64,000 nt of DNA from Mycobacterium sp. ITM-2016-00318 (GTDB lineage: Bacteria; Actinomycetota; Actinomycetes; Mycobacteriales; Mycobacteriaceae). This document shows positions 16,799 through 25,041 of the stretch, piece by piece. The stretch spans positions 3,782,001 through 3,846,000 of the forward strand of contig NZ_CP134400.1 in assembly GCF_002968285.2 (NCBI RefSeq), in the 5' to 3' direction. The stretch's first letter is position 1, and every line of letters begins with the position of its first letter. The notes under the pieces were generated by a model, which saw only the letters and a program-made list of their open reading frames with translations, did not search any database and was not told the origin of the DNA. Made by a program: the position numbers and the translations under genes.

Positions 16799-17518
16799 AT
16801 GGCAAGGCGTTCTCCGGTACAGTCAGTTCATGTCCTCACCAATCGGCAGGCATCCGAGCCGCCGGTGACAAGTCCCAGCGAAGAGCCCGCCTGGAAGCAA
16901 CGCGCCGTCGAACGGTCGATAAAGACAGCCAAGCTCAGGGCGGCTCAGCGGGTCCAGCGATTTCTCGACGCCGCCCAGGCGATCATCATCGAGAAGGGCA
17001 GCACCGACTTCACCGTGCAAGAGGTGGTCGACCGCTCGCGCCAATCACTGCGCAGTTTCTACCTTCAGTTCGACGGCAAACACGAGCTTCTGCTCGCGCT
17101 GTTCGAAGACGCGCTCAGCCGCTCCGCGGACCAGATCCGCGCCGCGACGGCCAGTCACGACGACCCGATGGAACGGCTGAAGGTGGCGATCCAGCTGCTG
17201 TTCGAGTCCTCGCGGCCGGATCCGACCGCCAAGCGACCGCTCTTCACCGATTTCGCGCCTCGCCTGCTGGTATCGCATCCATCCGAGGTCAAGATCGCGC
17301 ATGCGCCGCTTCTCGCCCTGCTCACCGAGTTGATGGAAGACGCCGCCGCGGCGGGCAAGCTGCGGGCAGGCATCAACCCCAAGCGGATGTCCGCGATGAC
17401 GATGCAGACCGTCATGTTCAACGCCGCGCAGTCCAGCGGCGACGAGGACGACGAGGCCGGCCATCCCATCTCCGCCGACGAGGTCTGGGACTTCTGCTCG
17501 CAAGGCTTCGCCGGCTAG
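16799..17518 (+). CDS. TetR family regulator, candidate controller of the GAGAA regulon
   Basis: 239-residue TetR protein. A basic N-terminal arm (VERSIKTAKLRAAQRVQRFL) leads into the helix-turn-helix, with QEVVDRSRQSLRSFYLQF as the recognition part, followed by a ligand domain that ends in an acidic stretch (SSGDEDDEAGHPISADE). ATG at 16799 is preferred, with GAGG 6 bases upstream; a TTG at 16772 is also in frame. It stands beside two perfect GAGAA-N5-TTCTC sites, one on each flank (16726 and 17523). This makes it the best candidate for binding that motif throughout the window, by position alone. The effector may be an acyl-CoA of the pathway. Confidence 0.87.
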   Translation: MARRSPVQSVHVLTNRQASEPPVTSPSEEPAWKQRAVERSIKTAKLRAAQRVQRFLDAAQAIIIEKGSTDFTVQEVVDRSRQSLRSFYLQFDGKHELLLALFEDALSRSADQIRAATASHDDPMERLKVAIQLLFESSRPDPTAKRPLFTDFAPRLLVSHPSEVKIAHAPLLALLTELMEDAAAAGKLRAGINPKRMSAMTMQTVMFNAAQSSGDEDDEAGHPISADEVWDFCSQGFAG

Positions 17519-17522
17519 CTTT

Positions 17523-17537
17523 GAGAACTACGTTCTC
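17523..17537. promoter_or_regulatory. GAGAA-N5-TTCTC operator, site 3
   Basis: GAGAACTACGTTCTC, perfect 5-bp arms, lying 4 bp after the TetR stop and 26 bp before the thioesterase start. It implies a separate promoter for the thioesterase gene. Confidence 0.65.
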
Positions 17538-17563
17538 TTAACCGAAGAATTCCGCTTACACTT

Positions 17564-18409
17564 GTGGCTGTGCCCGATCTGTGGACCGACCTGCTCGAGT
17601 GTCTCCAGCTCGTCCCGACTCCGCGCGACGACACCGCAGCGGCAACCGGGTCGCTGACGTTTCAGGGCCGAAATCAACAGCTCGAGTATCACCGGGTGTT
17701 CGGTGGCCAGCTGCTCGGCCAGCTCATCCAGGCCGCCAAAGCCGTGTGCCCCGGCAAGACGGTGAAATCCCTTCACACGGTCTTCGCACGGGAGGGCCGC
17801 GCGGACCAGCCGGTGACGTTCGAGGTGATTCGCCACCACGAGGGGCGGTCGTTCGCGACGCTGACGGTCACCGGACGACAACACGCCGCCGACGGCGAAG
17901 CCCGGGTGCTGGCCACCAGCTCGATCTGTCTGCATGTCATCGAGGACGGGCCTGAACACCAGGAGGTCGCCGCCGTCCCGCCGGTGCTCGGCGAGCAGCA
18001 CCGCCTCTCGCTGGACCTCATTCCCTGGGAAACTCGCGCAGTCGACGACCTCAACGCCACCACCGCGGGGCCTCCGGAGTTCGAATTCTGGATGCGCACA
18101 CCGGAAGTCGAACCCGCGTTGGCGCCTGCGCTCGCGGCCTACGCCACCGACCTCACGCTGATCGGCACCGCGCTGCGACCGATGGCCGGCCTTGGCCAAC
18201 GCGGAAACGGCACGCAGTTCACCTCGGCCGTCACCTCGCACACGCTGTGGTTTCACCGGCCGTTCCGGACCGACGAATGGTTGTTGCTGCGCCAGCACAG
18301 CCCGCTGCTCGCACACGGGCGGTGCTTCGGCCGCGGCGATGTCCTGACCGCGAGCGGCGTCTTGGTCGCGTCATACGGCCAGGAGGCGCTTCTGAGGGTC
18401 GCAGCATGA
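17564..18409 (+). CDS. tesB: Acyl-CoA thioesterase II (TesB type)
   Basis: 281-residue double-hotdog thioesterase that hydrolyses acyl-CoA to the free acid. The first hotdog carries HRVFGGQLLGQLIQAA and KSLHTVFAREG; the second carries YATDLTLIGTALRP, SHTLWFHRPFR and SYGQEALLR. Asp and Gln of the E. coli TesB catalytic set are recognisable. GTG at 17564 is used, with another GTG two codons on; no strong ribosome site is seen, so the message may be nearly leaderless. Operator site 3 is just upstream. Probably releases CoA from overflow or dead-end intermediates. Confidence 0.88.
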   Translation: MAVPDLWTDLLECLQLVPTPRDDTAAATGSLTFQGRNQQLEYHRVFGGQLLGQLIQAAKAVCPGKTVKSLHTVFAREGRADQPVTFEVIRHHEGRSFATLTVTGRQHAADGEARVLATSSICLHVIEDGPEHQEVAAVPPVLGEQHRLSLDLIPWETRAVDDLNATTAGPPEFEFWMRTPEVEPALAPALAAYATDLTLIGTALRPMAGLGQRGNGTQFTSAVTSHTLWFHRPFRTDEWLLLRQHSPLLAHGRCFGRGDVLTASGVLVASYGQEALLRVAA

Positions 18410-18423
18410 GTTCTCAGGCATTG

Positions 18424-18474
18424 GAGAAGGCCGTTCTACTAAGCGGAGAGTATAGATTGCAGAAAAGTATTGTC
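18424..18474. promoter_or_regulatory. Two degenerate operator copies upstream of P450
   Basis: GAGAAGGCCGTTCTA (18424-18438) matches 9 of the 10 arm bases. CAGAAAAGTATTGTC (18460-18474) matches 12 of 15 bases of the most symmetrical site, including the central AGTATT. Both lie in the 120-bp gap before the P450 gene. Confidence 0.45.
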
Positions 18475-18529
18475 GCATTGACACCGGTGCGACGCTGGTG
18501 ACAGAGTTCATGAGACAGTTGCACTCCAG

Positions 18530-19789
18530 ATGTCTTATGCCGCCGCCCCGGTCTCTGCGAAAGGCGACACCGTGACCGCCAGTACCACCGCACCCGCCAC
18601 CAGCGACGTCTACTTCGACCCCTACGACGTCGGCATCAACTCCGACCCGTACCCCACGTTCCGGCGGCTTCGCGAAGAAGCTCCGTTGTACTACAACGAG
18701 CAGCACGACTTCTACGCACTCAGCCGCTTCGCCGACGTGAATAAGGCGCTGGTCGATCACGAGACGTTCAGTTCGGCCCGCGGTGCGATCATCGAGCTGA
18801 TCAAGGCCAACATCGAGATTCCGCCCGGCACGGTCATTTTCGAGGACCCGCCGATTCACGACATTCACCGCAAGCTGCTGGCGAGGATGTTCACGCCGCG
18901 AAAGGTCAACGCACTCGAGCCGGTGATCAGGGACTACTGCGCGCAGAGCCTCGATCCACTGATAGGTGCCGACCGGTTCGACTTCGTCGCCGATCTCGGC
19001 GCCCAGATGCCGATGAAGGTGATCAGCGCGCTGCTCGGTATCCCTGAGGACGACCAGGAGATGATCCGCGACCACGCCAACGCGCAGTTGCGCACCGAGG
19101 CCGGCCAGCCGATGAAGCCCTCAGAAGGCGGCGCCATGGTCCTGGGTGAGATGTTTGAGACCTACATCGACTGGCGCGCCGAACACCCGTCTGACGACAT
19201 CATGACCGAACTCCTCAACGCAGAGTTCGTCGACGAGACCGGCACGACGCGCAACCTGACCCGTCAGGAACTGCTGACCTACCTCAACGTCGTCGCGGGC
19301 GCAGGCAACGAGACCACGACGAGGCTGATCGGTTGGGCCGGCAAGGTTTTGGCCGAGCATCCCGACCAGCGCCGCGAGCTCGCGGCGAACCCGACGCTGA
19401 TCCCGCAGGCGATCGAGGAGCTGCTCCGCTTCGAACCGCCCGCGCCGCATGTCGCCCGGTACGTCACCCAAGACGTCGAGTTCCACGGGCAGACCGTGCG
19501 CGAGGGCAGCGTGATGATGATGCTGATCGGCGCCGCGGCGCGCGACCATCGCCAGTTCCCGCCCGACGGAGATGTGTTCGACATCCACCGCGAGGTCCGC
19601 CAGCATCTCGCGTTCAGCGTCGGCACGCACTACTGCCTCGGCTCGGCGCTGGCCCGGCTCGAGGGACGCGTGGCGCTGGAGGAGATCCTCAAGCGGTTCC
19701 CCGACTGGGAGGTCGACATGACCAGCGCGATGCTCTCCCCCACATCGACTGTCCGCGGCTGGGAGTCCATGCCCGCCGTGCTCAAGTGA
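18530..19789 (+). CDS. Cytochrome P450
   Basis: 419-residue soluble bacterial P450. The heme loop AFSVGTHYCLGSALARLEG places the Cys ligand near residue 369; the I-helix oxygen-activation motif is AGAGNETTTRLIGW; the K-helix ExxR is EELLRF. An alternative GTG at 18572, preceded by AAAGG, would remove 14 residues before the conserved region. It resembles the P450 at 49253 more than the one at 33972 (shared EAPLYY and TFSSARG segments). It is followed by a mycofactocin-type SDR, so it probably makes an alcohol that the SDR oxidises. Redox partner not adjacent. Confidence 0.9.
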   Translation: MSYAAAPVSAKGDTVTASTTAPATSDVYFDPYDVGINSDPYPTFRRLREEAPLYYNEQHDFYALSRFADVNKALVDHETFSSARGAIIELIKANIEIPPGTVIFEDPPIHDIHRKLLARMFTPRKVNALEPVIRDYCAQSLDPLIGADRFDFVADLGAQMPMKVISALLGIPEDDQEMIRDHANAQLRTEAGQPMKPSEGGAMVLGEMFETYIDWRAEHPSDDIMTELLNAEFVDETGTTRNLTRQELLTYLNVVAGAGNETTTRLIGWAGKVLAEHPDQRRELAANPTLIPQAIEELLRFEPPAPHVARYVTQDVEFHGQTVREGSVMMMLIGAAARDHRQFPPDGDVFDIHREVRQHLAFSVGTHYCLGSALARLEGRVALEEILKRFPDWEVDMTSAMLSPTSTVRGWESMPAVLK

Positions 19790-19824
19790 AATCCTTTCCG
19801 TAAACGACGAATTGAGGTTGGAAT

Positions 19825-20661
19825 ATGACTGGACGTGTTGAAGGCAAGGTCGCTTTCATCACCGGCGCGGCCCGTGGGCAGGGCCGGGCCCACGCGGTAC
19901 GGCTGGCGCAGGAGGGTGCCGACATCATCGCCGTCGACATCTGTAAGCAGATCGACAGCGTGCAGATCCCGCTGTCCACCCCGGAGGATCTCGCTGAGAC
20001 CGCCGACCTCGTCAAGGGCCTCAACCGCCGCATCTACACCGCCGAAGTGGACACCCGTGACTTCGACGCGCTCAAGGCCGCCGTTGACGCAGGCGTCGAG
20101 CAGTTGGGCAGGCTGGACATCATCGTCGCCAACGCAGGCATCGGTAACGGCGGCGCCACACTGGACAAGACCAGCGAGGGCGACTGGACCGACATGATCG
20201 ACGTCAACCTCGGCGGCGTCTGGAAGACGGTGAAAGCCGGTGTGCCGCATATTCTTGCGGGCGGGCGCGGCGGCTCCATCATTCTCACCAGCTCGGTCGG
20301 CGGGCTGAAGGCCTACCCGCACACTGGCCACTATGTGGCCGCCAAGCACGGTGTGGTCGGCCTCATGCGGACGTTCGCGGTCGAGTTGGGAGCGCAGAAC
20401 ATCCGCGTCAACTCGGTGCACCCGACCAACGTCAACACCCCGCTGTTCATGAACGACGGCACCATGAAGCTGTTCCGTCCCGACCTGGAGAACCCGGGCC
20501 CCGAAGACATGAAGGTCGTCGGCCAGATGATGCACACGCTGCCGATCGGCTGGGTGGAGCCGGAGGACATCGCCAACGCCGTGCTGTTCCTCGCCTCCGA
20601 CGAGTCGCGCTACGTCACCGGCGTGACGCTGCCGATCGACGGCGGTAGCTGCCTCAAGTGA
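19825..20661 (+). CDS. Mycofactocin-coupled SDR family oxidoreductase
   Basis: 278-residue SDR with the signature TGAARGQGRAHAVRLAQEGA and an inserted loop after the second strand (VDICKQIDSVQIPLSTPEDL) that mark the mycofactocin-associated SDR subfamily. Catalytic residues are SSVGG and YVAAK; the end is DGGSCLK. In this family NAD(H) is held tightly and electrons pass to mycofactocin rather than exchanging with free NAD (known for the family). It probably oxidises the P450 product. No mycofactocin biosynthesis genes are in the window. The stop overlaps the next gene (GTGA). Confidence 0.9.
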   Translation: MTGRVEGKVAFITGAARGQGRAHAVRLAQEGADIIAVDICKQIDSVQIPLSTPEDLAETADLVKGLNRRIYTAEVDTRDFDALKAAVDAGVEQLGRLDIIVANAGIGNGGATLDKTSEGDWTDMIDVNLGGVWKTVKAGVPHILAGGRGGSIILTSSVGGLKAYPHTGHYVAAKHGVVGLMRTFAVELGAQNIRVNSVHPTNVNTPLFMNDGTMKLFRPDLENPGPEDMKVVGQMMHTLPIGWVEPEDIANAVLFLASDESRYVTGVTLPIDGGSCLK

Positions 20662-21728
20662 CACTTGCGGAGCTGTCGATCCCCACGGGCTGGGACGGCA
20701 TCACGCCGGGCTGGATGACGACGGCGCTCGCCCGGCGCCATCCCGACGCTGTCGTCGACGGCGTGCGGGTCGCGCTTCGCGACGACGGCACGAACAAGCG
20801 GGCCCGCCTCGAGCTGACCTACTCGGCAGGCTCGGGGCCCGCGACCGTGTTCGCCAAGGCGGTCGACCCCGACCACGCCGACCTCGTCGCGCTGACCAGC
20901 GGGCTGTACCACGAGCCGCGGCTGTTCGCATCGGAAGTCGCTTTGCCGCTTGATCACCCGACGGTCTACGCGGCACTCGTCGACGAGGAGCACCGGGACT
21001 TTCTGCTGATCATGGAGGATGTCGTCGGCCGCGGCGCGGACCCGCGCGACTCCACAAGGCCGATGACCGTCGAGCAGGTGGCGAGTGGCGTCCGCGGGCT
21101 CGCCCGGCTGCACAGCGCGTTCTGGGGCGACCGGCTGACCGGCAATCCCGCGCTCGACTGGGTCGAGCCATTCGTCGCCTTCGAAGGGATGCAGTACGCC
21201 CCGCTGCACATCGCTCGCGAGCGGCTGGGTGACACGGTGGCCGCCGAGGTTCTCGCGTTGACCGGCGAGCAGCTGTTCATCGACATCTGGTCCCGCTACA
21301 TCGGAACGCTGACGAGCTCCCCGCAGACCCTCCTGCACGGCGACCCGCACATCGGCAACACCTACGTGCTGCCCGATGACGACGTCGGCTTCCTCGACTG
21401 GCAGATGGTCCGCCGAGGTAACTGGTCCCTGGACCTCGGCTACTTCCTGCAGGGGGCACTGACCATCGAGGACAGGCGTCGAAGCGAGCGAGAACTCCTC
21501 GACGAATACCGGTCCGCGTTGACTCTGCCCGGCAGCGAGATGCCCAGCCATGACGATGTGCTGCTGCGCTACCGCGCCTCCGTCGCCCACGGGCTGGCCA
21601 TCTGGATGGCCACGCTGTCGGGCGGCGACGCCTGGCAGAGCGCAGAGATCTGCCTGGCGTTGGCGCAGCGCTACGCCGCGGCGTTCATGGACCTCGACAC
21701 CCGTGCGGCGATTGACGCCATCATCTAG
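20658..21728 (+). CDS. APH-family phosphotransferase
   Basis: 356-residue kinase-fold protein. The N-lobe carries TVFAKAVDPDHADL and LLIMEDVVGRGADP (hinge). The catalytic loop HGDPHIGNTYV is near residue 226 and the metal-binding FLDWQMVRRGNWSLDLGYF near residue 245, so it appears catalytically competent. It overlaps the mycofactocin SDR by 4 bases and is followed by another SDR, which argues for a metabolic rather than an antibiotic-resistance role. Phosphorylation of a hydroxylated intermediate, as a step towards dehydration, is an attractive inference by analogy with ACAD10/11. Confidence 0.87.
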   Translation: MTLAELSIPTGWDGITPGWMTTALARRHPDAVVDGVRVALRDDGTNKRARLELTYSAGSGPATVFAKAVDPDHADLVALTSGLYHEPRLFASEVALPLDHPTVYAALVDEEHRDFLLIMEDVVGRGADPRDSTRPMTVEQVASGVRGLARLHSAFWGDRLTGNPALDWVEPFVAFEGMQYAPLHIARERLGDTVAAEVLALTGEQLFIDIWSRYIGTLTSSPQTLLHGDPHIGNTYVLPDDDVGFLDWQMVRRGNWSLDLGYFLQGALTIEDRRRSERELLDEYRSALTLPGSEMPSHDDVLLRYRASVAHGLAIWMATLSGGDAWQSAEICLALAQRYAAAFMDLDTRAAIDAII

Positions 21729-21746
21729 ACGGCTAATGTTCGCGCC

Positions 21747-22592
21747 GTGGAGACTTTCGAAGGCCGCGGAGCGGTAATCACCGGCGGCGCCAGCGGTATC
21801 GGGTTCGCCTGCGCGCAGGAGTTCACCCGTCGCGGCGCGCGCGTCGTGCTGGCCGACATCGATCAGTCCGCCTTGGATGCGGCCGTCGAGCGACTGCGCG
21901 GCGACGGCGCGGAGGCGCACGGCGTCATCTGCGACGTCACCAGACTGGACGCCGTCGAGCACCTGGCCGACGAGGCGTTCCGCCTGCTCGGCGAGGTGAA
22001 CCTGGTGTTCAACAACGCGGGCATCGCGTACGGCTCCCCGATCGCCGACGTCACTCACGGCGATTGGCGATGGGTCATCGACGTCGATTTGTGGGGGCCG
22101 ATCCACGGTGTCGAGGCGTTCCTCCCGCGCCTCATCGAGCAGGGCGGCGATCGCCACATCATGTTCACGTCGTCGTTCGCCGGCATGGTCGGCAACGCGG
22201 GCCTCGGGCCCTACTGCGTCGCCAAGTTCGGCGTCGTCGCGTTGGCCGAAGGCCTGGCGCGTGAGCTGAAGGGCGAGGGCATCGGGGTCTCGGTGCTCTG
22301 CCCGATGATCGTCGACACCCCGCTGATGGCCAACTCCGAACGCTCTAGAAGCAACGACTACGGCACGCGCACCAGCCACACCGATGAAGTCGTGCAGGGG
22401 CTGACCTCGGTGATGACACCGACCGATGCGGATGTCGCCGCCGACGACGTGGCCCGCCTTACCGCCGACGCCGTCGTCGCCAACCGGCTGTACATCCTGC
22501 CCCACCGCGCCTCCCGGGAATCGATCCGGCGGAGGTTCGAACGCATCGATCGCACCTTCGACGAGCAGGCCGCCGAGGGTTGGACTCACTGA
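21747..22592 (+). CDS. Short-chain dehydrogenase/reductase
   Basis: 281-residue classical SDR, slightly long at the C-terminus. Motifs are TGGASGIGFACAQEF, NNAGIAYGSP, TSSFAGMVG and YCVAK. The C-terminal 60 residues (after LCPMIVDTPLM) replace the usual DGG tail with a longer helical segment, ending RRRFERIDRTFDEQAAEGW, which may cover the active site. GTG at 21747 begins 18 bases after the phosphotransferase stop. Probably NAD(P)-dependent alcohol oxidation within the P450/kinase cassette. Confidence 0.87.
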   Translation: METFEGRGAVITGGASGIGFACAQEFTRRGARVVLADIDQSALDAAVERLRGDGAEAHGVICDVTRLDAVEHLADEAFRLLGEVNLVFNNAGIAYGSPIADVTHGDWRWVIDVDLWGPIHGVEAFLPRLIEQGGDRHIMFTSSFAGMVGNAGLGPYCVAKFGVVALAEGLARELKGEGIGVSVLCPMIVDTPLMANSERSRSNDYGTRTSHTDEVVQGLTSVMTPTDADVAADDVARLTADAVVANRLYILPHRASRESIRRRFERIDRTFDEQAAEGWTH

Positions 22593-22667
22593 GTCACCCA
22601 AACCGCCCGGGTTGCGGCCGCCGGAGTGGTTGCATGGAACCCGTTCGACGGCGAAACGGGGTGGGGC

Positions 22668-24104
22668 ATGAGGCGACTCAACGGCATGGACGCCATGCTG
22701 CTGTACAGCGAGACGCCCAATCTGCACACGCACACGCTGAAGGTCGCGGTGATCAACGCCGCCGAGTACGACGGCGACTTCACGTTCGAGGTGTTCCGCC
22801 GGACCGTTGCACGCCGGCTGCATCTGCTCGACCCGTTGCGCTACCGCCTCGTCGACATCCCGTGGAAACTGCACCATCCGATGTGGATGGAGAACTGTGA
22901 GGTCGACCTCGACTACCACCTGCGCCGGGTGCAGGTGCCCAGCCCCGGCGGGCGGCGGGAACTAGACCAGGTCATCGGTGAGATCGCGAGCACCCCGTTG
23001 AACCGCGACCGGCCGCTGTGGGAGTTCCACTTCGCCGAGGGGATGGCCAAGGACCGCTTCGCACTCATCGGCAAGGTGCATCACACCCTGGCCGACGGAG
23101 TGGCGTCGTCCAACCTGTTGGCGCGGCTGATGGATCTGGCCGGCTCGGCGCAGGACGAGCGCGACGACTACACCACCTGTGCGATGCCCTCACAGGCCGA
23201 ACTCCTGCAGAACGCCGGCCGTGAACACGTTGCGAACATGGCCGCGCTTCCCGGCCTGTTGCGGGATGCGGTCAAGGGGGTCGCTCGCGTCCGCCGACGC
23301 TCACGCGAGCACGGCGAGCATCCGGACATGGCGAAGATGTTCAAGGCACCGCCGACGTTCCTCAACCACGTCGTCTCGCCTGTGCGGACGTTCGCGACAG
23401 CGTCGCTGGCGCTTGCCGACGTCAAGGAGACGGCCAAACACCTCGGCGTGACGTTCAACGACATCGTGTTGGCGACGGCGGCGGGCGGGCTACGAGAACT
23501 GTTGCTGCGCTACGACGGTCGTGCCGATCGGCCGATTCTCGCGTCGGTGCCGGTGGCCACCGACAAGTCGATGGACCGGGTCACCGGCAACGAGATCGGC
23601 GGGCTGTCGGTGTCACTTCCCGTCCACATCGACGAGCCGTTGGAGCGGGTCCGGCTGACATCGGTCGCGGCGTCGCGCGCCAAGGAGAACTACGAGCTGA
23701 TGGGCCCGGAACTGCAGGGCAAGATGATGGAGTACCTGCCGCCGTCGTTCGCGCCCGCGTTGTTCCGGTGGCAGGCGAAACGCGCCGCCCACAACAGCAT
23801 CATGAACGTGGCGGTGTCCAACGTTCCCGGCCCTCGCGAGCGCGGACACATCGGCGGCGCCCCGGTGAGCGAGATCTACTCGATCGGGATACTGTCCTCC
23901 GGGAGCGCGTTCAACATGACCGTCTGGAGTTACGTCGACCAGCTCGACATCTCGATTCTGTCCGACGACCAGACGTTCGACGACGTGCACGAGGCCACCG
24001 ACGCGATGATCCACGCGCTCACCGAAATCCGGCGCGCGGCAGGACTTCCCGCCGAACTGAGCACCGTCGGCACCGCGATGGCGCCGGCGCGGCCGTCCGG
24101 TTAG
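22668..24104 (+). CDS. WS/DGAT family acyltransferase
   Basis: 478-residue wax-ester synthase/diacylglycerol acyltransferase-like protein. The catalytic HHxxxDG is KVHHTLADGVASS near residue 140; the C-terminal domain contains NVPGPRERGHIGG. Start taken at ATG 22668, where family homology begins (MRRLNGMDAMLLYSETPN); GTG at 22626 is in frame but adds an unconserved leader, and neither has a clear ribosome site. It would transfer an acyl group from CoA to an alcohol, storing excess acyl-CoA as wax or triacylglycerol. It converges on a PlsC gene with overlapping stop codons (TTAG). Confidence 0.87.
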   Translation: MRRLNGMDAMLLYSETPNLHTHTLKVAVINAAEYDGDFTFEVFRRTVARRLHLLDPLRYRLVDIPWKLHHPMWMENCEVDLDYHLRRVQVPSPGGRRELDQVIGEIASTPLNRDRPLWEFHFAEGMAKDRFALIGKVHHTLADGVASSNLLARLMDLAGSAQDERDDYTTCAMPSQAELLQNAGREHVANMAALPGLLRDAVKGVARVRRRSREHGEHPDMAKMFKAPPTFLNHVVSPVRTFATASLALADVKETAKHLGVTFNDIVLATAAGGLRELLLRYDGRADRPILASVPVATDKSMDRVTGNEIGGLSVSLPVHIDEPLERVRLTSVAASRAKENYELMGPELQGKMMEYLPPSFAPALFRWQAKRAAHNSIMNVAVSNVPGPRERGHIGGAPVSEIYSIGILSSGSAFNMTVWSYVDQLDISILSDDQTFDDVHEATDAMIHALTEIRRAAGLPAELSTVGTAMAPARPSG

Positions 24105-24913
24105 CCCAGTATCGGGAAGCGGCGCTTGCGCGCCAGCTTGTCGAGCGCGGCCTGCATCACCTCGCGGATGTGTGCGTCAACGGCCTTGAGGTCGGGATCC
24201 TCGCCGAACTCCGCGACCACGTCGATCGGATCCAGCACCTGAGTCACGATCTTGCTGGGCAGCGGCACGTTGGGCGGGAAGAACACACTGAGTCCGAACG
24301 GGAAGCCGAACGTGACCGGCAGGATCTCGGCTCGTAGCCGCTCCAGCCCCAAGCGCTTCGCCAACCAATTCCCGCGGGTGAGGAACAGCTGTGATTCCTG
24401 CGCGCCGATCGACACCATCGGCACGATCGGAACCCCGCTTTCAATGGCGGTCCGCACGTAGCCGGTCCTGCCGGCGAAGTCGATCTTGTTCTCGAAGGTC
24501 GGTCGGTAGGAGTCATAGTCGCCGCCGGGAAACACCAGCACAAGCGCGCCGGCATGCAAGGCGTTCTCGGCGTTCTCCCGGTTAGCCTCGATCACTCCCA
24601 CGCGATGCAGCCAATCGCCCATCGGCCCGACGAAGAGCGCGGAGTGCGCAAGCGTGAACACCGGGCGGTCGAAGCCGAACTTGTCATAGAAGGCGGGTGC
24701 GAAAACGAGCACATCGGGGGTGAGCATCCCTCCGGAGTGGTTCGACACGAGCAGCGCGCCGCCCGCCGGCGGAACGGCCTCGAGCCCGCGTACCTCCGCC
24801 CGGAAATAGCGCTTGACGATGGGGCCGACCCACTTCTTGACCTGCTCGGTGAATGTGGGATCCCACTTGGCGGCCTCTTCGCCGCCGATGGAGTCAACGT
24901 CTTTGTCGCCCAT
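24101..24913 (-). CDS. PlsC-like lysophospholipid acyltransferase
   Basis: 270-residue 1-acylglycerol-3-phosphate acyltransferase-like protein. The acceptor-site motif appears as SNHSGGMLTPD, the form seen in the TMEM68-like bacterial branch, with the second motif FPGGDYDSYRP and a third, GVPIVPMVSIG. No obvious N-terminal membrane anchor, but central segments (ALLVSNHSGGML, SALFVGPMGDWL) may associate with the membrane. It likely acylates a glycerol or lysolipid. Tail-to-tail with the WS/DGAT gene and divergent from the epimerase-like gene; its promoter region holds degenerate operator-like sequence. Confidence 0.85.
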   Translation of the reverse strand: MGDKDVDSIGGEEAAKWDPTFTEQVKKWVGPIVKRYFRAEVRGLEAVPPAGGALLVSNHSGGMLTPDVLVFAPAFYDKFGFDRPVFTLAHSALFVGPMGDWLHRVGVIEANRENAENALHAGALVLVFPGGDYDSYRPTFENKIDFAGRTGYVRTAIESGVPIVPMVSIGAQESQLFLTRGNWLAKRLGLERLRAEILPVTFGFPFGLSVFFPPNVPLPSKIVTQVLDPIDVVAEFGEDPDLKAVDAHIREVMQAALDKLARKRRFPILG

Positions 24914-24988
24914 AGCTTCCCCTACGTCCTATTGTTTTCAACGCATACCCACCGTGGACGTCGAGTACCCACCATACGGACTACCTGC

Positions 24989-25025
24989 GAATATGATACT
25001 CTCTTTATCTGAGAATGTCATTTCC
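24989..25025. promoter_or_regulatory. Degenerate operator-like sequences in divergent promoter
   Basis: GAATATGATACTCTC (24989-25003) and GAGAATGTCATTTCC (25011-25025) each keep one arm of the GAGAA-N5-TTCTC element. The gap is 128 bp between PlsC and the epimerase-like gene. Weak evidence only. Confidence 0.3.
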
Positions 25026-25041
25026 ATCCAGAGGGGGAAAA

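Noticed and set aside
20658..21728. Aminoglycoside resistance gene
   Set aside because: The fold is shared, but co-translation with a dehydrogenase and presence of a second family member in a catabolic context argue against resistance.
20610..22919. A 769-codon open frame on the minus strand
   Set aside because: It lies opposite three well-supported plus-strand genes and has no recognisable motif; long antisense frames are expected in GC-rich coding DNA.
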